From Rhizobiaceae bacterium (GTDB lineage: Bacteria; Pseudomonadota; Alphaproteobacteria; Rhizobiales; Rhizobiaceae): a stretch of DNA of 11,350 nucleotides. The stretch is from positions 1 to 11,350 of the forward strand of contig CAJYRE010000163.1 in the NCBI GenBank assembly GCA_913776675.1. Reading direction: 5' to 3'. Both the position numbers and the translations under genes were made by a program. Below, piece after piece: positions 9,016-11,350 of this stretch (position 1 is the first letter of the stretch; each line of letters starts with the position of its first letter). The notes below the pieces were generated by a model. It did not search any database. It was not told the origin of the DNA and worked only from the letters and a program-made list of their open reading frames with translations.

Positions 9016-9042
9016 AATGGATGGGCCGTTCAGCCTGTCCTC

Positions 9043-9048
9043 AAGGAG
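9043..9048 (+). promoter_or_regulatory. Strong ribosome binding site for nfu
   Basis: AAGGAG lies 6 nt before ATG 9055. It is the best Shine-Dalgarno match in the window. It fixes the nfu start and suggests high translation. Confidence 0.85.
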
Positions 9049-9054
9049 CAAGCC

Positions 9055-9615
9055 ATGTTCATCCAGACCGAATCGACACCCAATCCCGCCACATTGAAAT
9101 TCCTGCCTGGCAAGGTGGTGATGGAAAATGGCACGGCCGAGTTTCGTGATGGCGATGCAGCGCAGGACTCTCCGCTGGCGGCGCGCCTGTTTGCCATTCC
9201 TGGCGTATCCGGCGTGTTTTTTGGTTATGATTTCATCACCGTGACCAAGGAAGGCGCGGAATGGCCGCATCTGAAGCCTGCAATTCTCGGCTCGATCATG
9301 GAGCATTTCATGAGCGGTGCCCCCATCATGGGCGGCAAGGCCTCGGTGGATGCCGATGAGGATGGCGAGTTTTTTAATGAGGGTGATGAGACGATCGTTG
9401 CCACCATCAAGGAATTGCTGGAAACCCGTGTGCGTCCGGCTGTGGCGCAGGATGGCGGCGATATTACCTTCCGTGGTTTCCGCGATGGCAAGGTCTTCCT
9501 CAACATGAAGGGCGCTTGCGCCGGATGCCCATCCTCTACAGCCACCCTCAAGCATGGTGTGCAGAACCTGCTTCGCCATTTCATCCCGGAAGTTCAGGAA
9601 GTCGAAGCCGTTTAA
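9055..9615 (+). CDS. nfu: NFU1-type iron-sulfur cluster scaffold/carrier (NifU-like)
   Basis: The protein holds or delivers a [4Fe-4S] cluster to apo-enzymes. Its 186 residues have two domains. The N-terminal Nfu_N domain (about 1-88) opens with the signature MFIQTESTPNPATLKFLPG. The C-terminal NifU-like domain (about 110-180) contains VRPAVAQDGGDITF and the cluster-binding C155-A-G-C158 followed by PSS. This is the layout of mitochondrial NFU1 and alphaproteobacterial homologues, and it differs from E. coli NfuA, whose N-terminal domain is A-type-carrier-like. It is not the nitrogenase NifU, which is longer and has an IscU-like N-terminal domain. The start is fixed by AAGGAG 6 nt upstream. 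The preceding Irr-like box suggests iron-dependent expression. tsaB follows after 28 nt, so a shared transcript is likely. An alternative name used in rhizobia is fssA. Confidence 0.95.
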   Translation: MFIQTESTPNPATLKFLPGKVVMENGTAEFRDGDAAQDSPLAARLFAIPGVSGVFFGYDFITVTKEGAEWPHLKPAILGSIMEHFMSGAPIMGGKASVDADEDGEFFNEGDETIVATIKELLETRVRPAVAQDGGDITFRGFRDGKVFLNMKGACAGCPSSTATLKHGVQNLLRHFIPEVQEVEAV

Positions 9616-9643
9616 GGCTTGGTCATTAATCACAGGTGCAAAG

Positions 9644-10336
9644 ATGATCGTTCTTGCGATCGATACGGCCGGGCCTGCTTGTGCCGCTGCCGTTTATGAC
9701 AGTGAGCAGAACCGTGTTCTGGCCGCTGTCTCGGAGATGATCGGCAAGGGTCATGCAGAAAAACTGTTGGGCATGATCGATGACGTGATGCAGATTTCCG
9801 GTCTGGCTTTACCGGATCTTCATCGCATTGCGGTTACAATCGGTCCGGGATCATTTACAGGGATTCGTGTCGGTCTTTCTGCGGCGCGCGGGCTGGGCCT
9901 GGCTTTGGGCATTGAGGTGGTTGGCATCTCGACGCTGATGGTGATGGCAGCGGCAGACCGTGAAGAGCATGGCGATGTGGCAGCACAAGGGGAGGTTCTT
10001 GTTGCCATGGATGCCAAGCGCGATGAAGTCTATGCCCAGATGTTTGATCATGCTGGTGCGCCGGTGAGTGCGCCGCAATTGCTGTCCGTTGCGGCATATG
10101 CGCAAATGGCCAGCACTGCGGCCCGCATTGCAGGATCGGCGCGCCATTTGCTGTCACAGCAGCCGGGGAATTTGCTGGAGGAGGGAAGTGCCATGGATCG
10201 TTTTCCGATTGAGCATGTTGCAAGGCTTGGCTCTGTTGCGCCGGTGGGTGCAAGGCCAAAGCCGCTTTATTTGCGAGGACCGGATGCAAAGCCCCAGACA
10301 GGTTTTGCAGTAGCGAGGATGGACTCCCATGCTTGA
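9644..10336 (+). CDS. tsaB: tRNA threonylcarbamoyladenosine biosynthesis protein TsaB
   Basis: TsaB (YeaZ) partners TsaD and TsaE in transferring threonylcarbamoyl from TsaC product to A37 of ANN-decoding tRNAs (t6A). It has an ASKHA-type fold but acts as a scaffold rather than the catalytic subunit. The 230-residue product starts MIVLAIDTAGPACAAAVYD, the family N terminus. It carries GPGSFTGIRVGLSAARGLGLAL from residue 67, the most conserved TsaB motif, and later the EVVGISTL strand. ATG 9644 has an AGGTG ribosome site 5 nt upstream and begins exactly at the fold. An in-frame ATG at 9554 lies inside nfu and would add 30 unrelated residues. The stop overlaps the rimI start by 8 nt (ATGCTTGA). 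tsaB and rimI are commonly adjacent in bacteria, both modifying the translation apparatus. Confidence 0.95.
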   Translation: MIVLAIDTAGPACAAAVYDSEQNRVLAAVSEMIGKGHAEKLLGMIDDVMQISGLALPDLHRIAVTIGPGSFTGIRVGLSAARGLGLALGIEVVGISTLMVMAAADREEHGDVAAQGEVLVAMDAKRDEVYAQMFDHAGAPVSAPQLLSVAAYAQMASTAARIAGSARHLLSQQPGNLLEEGSAMDRFPIEHVARLGSVAPVGARPKPLYLRGPDAKPQTGFAVARMDSHA

Positions 10337-10826
10337 AGCCATTTTTTCGAGAAAAGCCGAATTTGAAATTGTCGCTATGGAAAGCGCTGATTGCCATGAT
10401 GTGGCGGAGCTGCACGGACAACGCTTTGCAAGGCCGTGGAATGACGGCGAATTTGTCAGCCTGCTGCTGCAACCCAACAGTTTTGGGTTTGTGGTGCGGC
10501 AGACCAATACGCTGATGTTCAAGCCGCAGCTCAGCGGTTTTGTGCTGGCGCGGGAAGTGGCGGGCGAGGCGGAAATTCTCACCATTGCCGTTCACGAAAA
10601 GGCAGCGCGTTGCGGCCTTGGCTGGCGTTTGATGCAGGCGGCCATGCGGGAAGCGCGGGCGCGTGGCGGCGAAACCATGTTTCTGGAAGTGGATGATGGC
10701 AATCTGTCGGCCATTAATCTTTACCGCAAACTGGGCTTTGATACGGTGGGCGAGCGTCCGGCCTATTATGCCGATGCAAAGGGCCACCGCAGTTCTGCGC
10801 TTGTCATGCAGCGTGATCTTCTTTAA
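10329..10826 (+). CDS. rimI: [Ribosomal protein S18]-alanine N-acetyltransferase RimI (GNAT family)
   Basis: RimI transfers acetyl from acetyl-CoA to the N-terminal alanine of ribosomal protein S18. The 165-residue protein is a full GNAT domain. It shows HGQRFARPWNDGEF near the N terminus, the beta4 strand AEILTIAVHEKAA, and the acetyl-CoA loop A93-R-C-G-L-G98. The first loop position is Ala rather than the usual Gln or Arg. E120 (FLEVDDGN) and Y132 (LYRKLGF) are 12 residues apart, as are E. coli RimI catalytic E103 and Y115. It is about 15-20 residues longer than the E. coli enzyme, through an N-terminal extension and a longer loop around RQTNTLMFKPQLSGF, which I recall in Agrobacterium homologues too. 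Start and tsaB stop overlap by 8 nt, indicating coupling. Its location beside tsaB, rather than motif detail, most firmly separates RimI from other GNATs. Confidence 0.9.
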   Translation: MLEAIFSRKAEFEIVAMESADCHDVAELHGQRFARPWNDGEFVSLLLQPNSFGFVVRQTNTLMFKPQLSGFVLAREVAGEAEILTIAVHEKAARCGLGWRLMQAAMREARARGGETMFLEVDDGNLSAINLYRKLGFDTVGERPAYYADAKGHRSSALVMQRDLL

Positions 10827-10864
10827 CGGGTTTCTTAAACCTGTGGCCAGATTTTTGGGGCATC

Positions 10865-11290
10865 ATGACAGACACCACGAAATCGCTGGAAGAACTGTGC
10901 ACAGAACGCGGCATGCGCATGACAGAGCAGCGCAGGATTATTGCCCGTATTTTGCAGGACTCTGAGGATCACCCGGATGTGGAGGAGCTTTATCGCCGCT
11001 CCTCCGCCGTCGATGCCCGGATTTCGATTTCCACGGTGTACCGGACCGTCAAACTGTTTGAAGATGCCGGAATTATTGCCCGGCACGATTTCCGCGATGG
11101 CCGTTCGCGGTATGAAACTGTGCCGGAAGAACATCACGATCACCTGATTGATTTGAAAACGGGTGTGGTCATCGAGTTTCGCTCCCCCGAAATCGAAGCC
11201 TTGCAGGAGCGCATTGCCCGCGAACATGGTTTTAAGCTCGTCGATCATCGGCTGGAGCTTTATGGTGTTCCTCTCAAGAAGGACGAGTAG
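10865..11290 (+). CDS. mur: Fur-family metal regulator, likely manganese-responsive Mur
   Basis: This 141-residue Fur-family repressor has an N-terminal winged helix (about 1-85: RMTEQRRIIARILQ, then the recognition region ISISTVYRTVKLFEDAGII) and a C-terminal metal-binding dimerisation domain (HHDH at residues 90-93, H107-region Glu and later DHRLELYG). In Rhizobiales the closest Fur homologue has become Mur, which represses manganese uptake (mntH or sitABCD) when Mn(II) is plentiful; iron control passed to RirA and Irr. The C-x2-C that follows HHDH in zinc-bearing Fur is absent, with D96 and T99 at those places, as in rhizobial Mur. It follows rimI by 38 nt, and GGGG ending 4 nt before the ATG is a weak ribosome site. 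It may be carried on the nfu transcript, have its own promoter, or both. Older annotations call it fur. Irr itself is less likely because the N-terminal haem motif is absent. Confidence 0.9.
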   Translation: MTDTTKSLEELCTERGMRMTEQRRIIARILQDSEDHPDVEELYRRSSAVDARISISTVYRTVKLFEDAGIIARHDFRDGRSRYETVPEEHHDHLIDLKTGVVIEFRSPEIEALQERIAREHGFKLVDHRLELYGVPLKKDE

Positions 11291-11350
11291 TCGGTGCTGA
11301 TCTCCACACAGATAGGCCTGATGTGATTATCAAGGTCAGAACCTGTTTTT

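Noticed and set aside
9055..9615. Nitrogen-fixation NifU
   Set aside because: It has Nfu_N plus a C-terminal CxxC domain only. The IscU-like and ferredoxin-like domains of nitrogenase NifU are absent and no nif genes are nearby.
10830..10858. GGTTT-CTT-AAACC hairpin with a later T-run between rimI and mur, as a terminator
   Set aside because: The stem is 5 bp and A/T-rich, and the T-run starts about 11 nt after it, so it is unlikely to stop transcription before mur.
11330..11350. AGGT-CAGA-ACCT followed by GTTTTT at the right edge, as a mur terminator
   Set aside because: The stem is only 4 bp and the window ends within the T-run, so it cannot be judged.
1..11350. A defence system, phage island, CRISPR array or biosynthetic cluster
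   Set aside because: Every sizeable plus-strand frame belongs to a conserved housekeeping or small known family. Base composition and gene order look uniform, and no direct-repeat array or integrase/transposase was found.

Overview
The window is an ordinary, densely packed chromosomal housekeeping segment. It probably comes from an alphaproteobacterium of the order Hyphomicrobiales (Rhizobiales), in the Agrobacterium/Allorhizobium/Rhizobium group. Three things support this: the gene order mutS-glnD-murJ-trpS-usp-nfu-tsaB-rimI-mur(fur), which I recall from that group; a RIME1-type rhizobial palindromic repeat; and an Irr-type iron control element. All supported genes lie on the plus strand. 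I see no mobile element, phage gene, CRISPR array, rRNA or tRNA, and no intergenic stretch exceeds about 200 nt.

Layout, left to right. The 3' part of mutS (mismatch repair; about the first 200 codons lie outside the window) is followed by a 201-nt gap that mostly holds a roughly 110-nt RIME1-like double palindrome. Next come glnD (PII uridylyltransferase/uridylyl-removing enzyme), murJ (lipid II flippase) and a small VOC-family protein. These three are separated by a 1-nt gap and an 8-nt overlap, so they look translationally coupled. trpS follows after 113 nt with a candidate promoter of its own, then a hairpin, a universal-stress-type gene and a good intrinsic terminator.

The right third is a probable second operon: nfu (NFU1-type Fe-S carrier), tsaB (tRNA t6A synthesis), rimI (ribosomal protein S18 N-acetyltransferase) and mur (Fur-family manganese regulator). 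It is preceded by a sigma70-like promoter whose -10 hexamer overlaps a 17-nt inverted repeat matching 13 of the 14 half-site bases of the Irr box (TTTAGAA-N3-TTCTAAA). If functional, iron-responsive Irr would repress Fe-S carrier synthesis when iron is scarce, and could reach mur at the end of the same transcript.

No previously undescribed system is evident. The most interesting signal is regulatory: the Irr-box/nfu promoter and its possible link to mur. Three genes need starts downstream of the longest possible reading frame: the VOC gene at 6714, usp at 8377 and tsaB at 9644.
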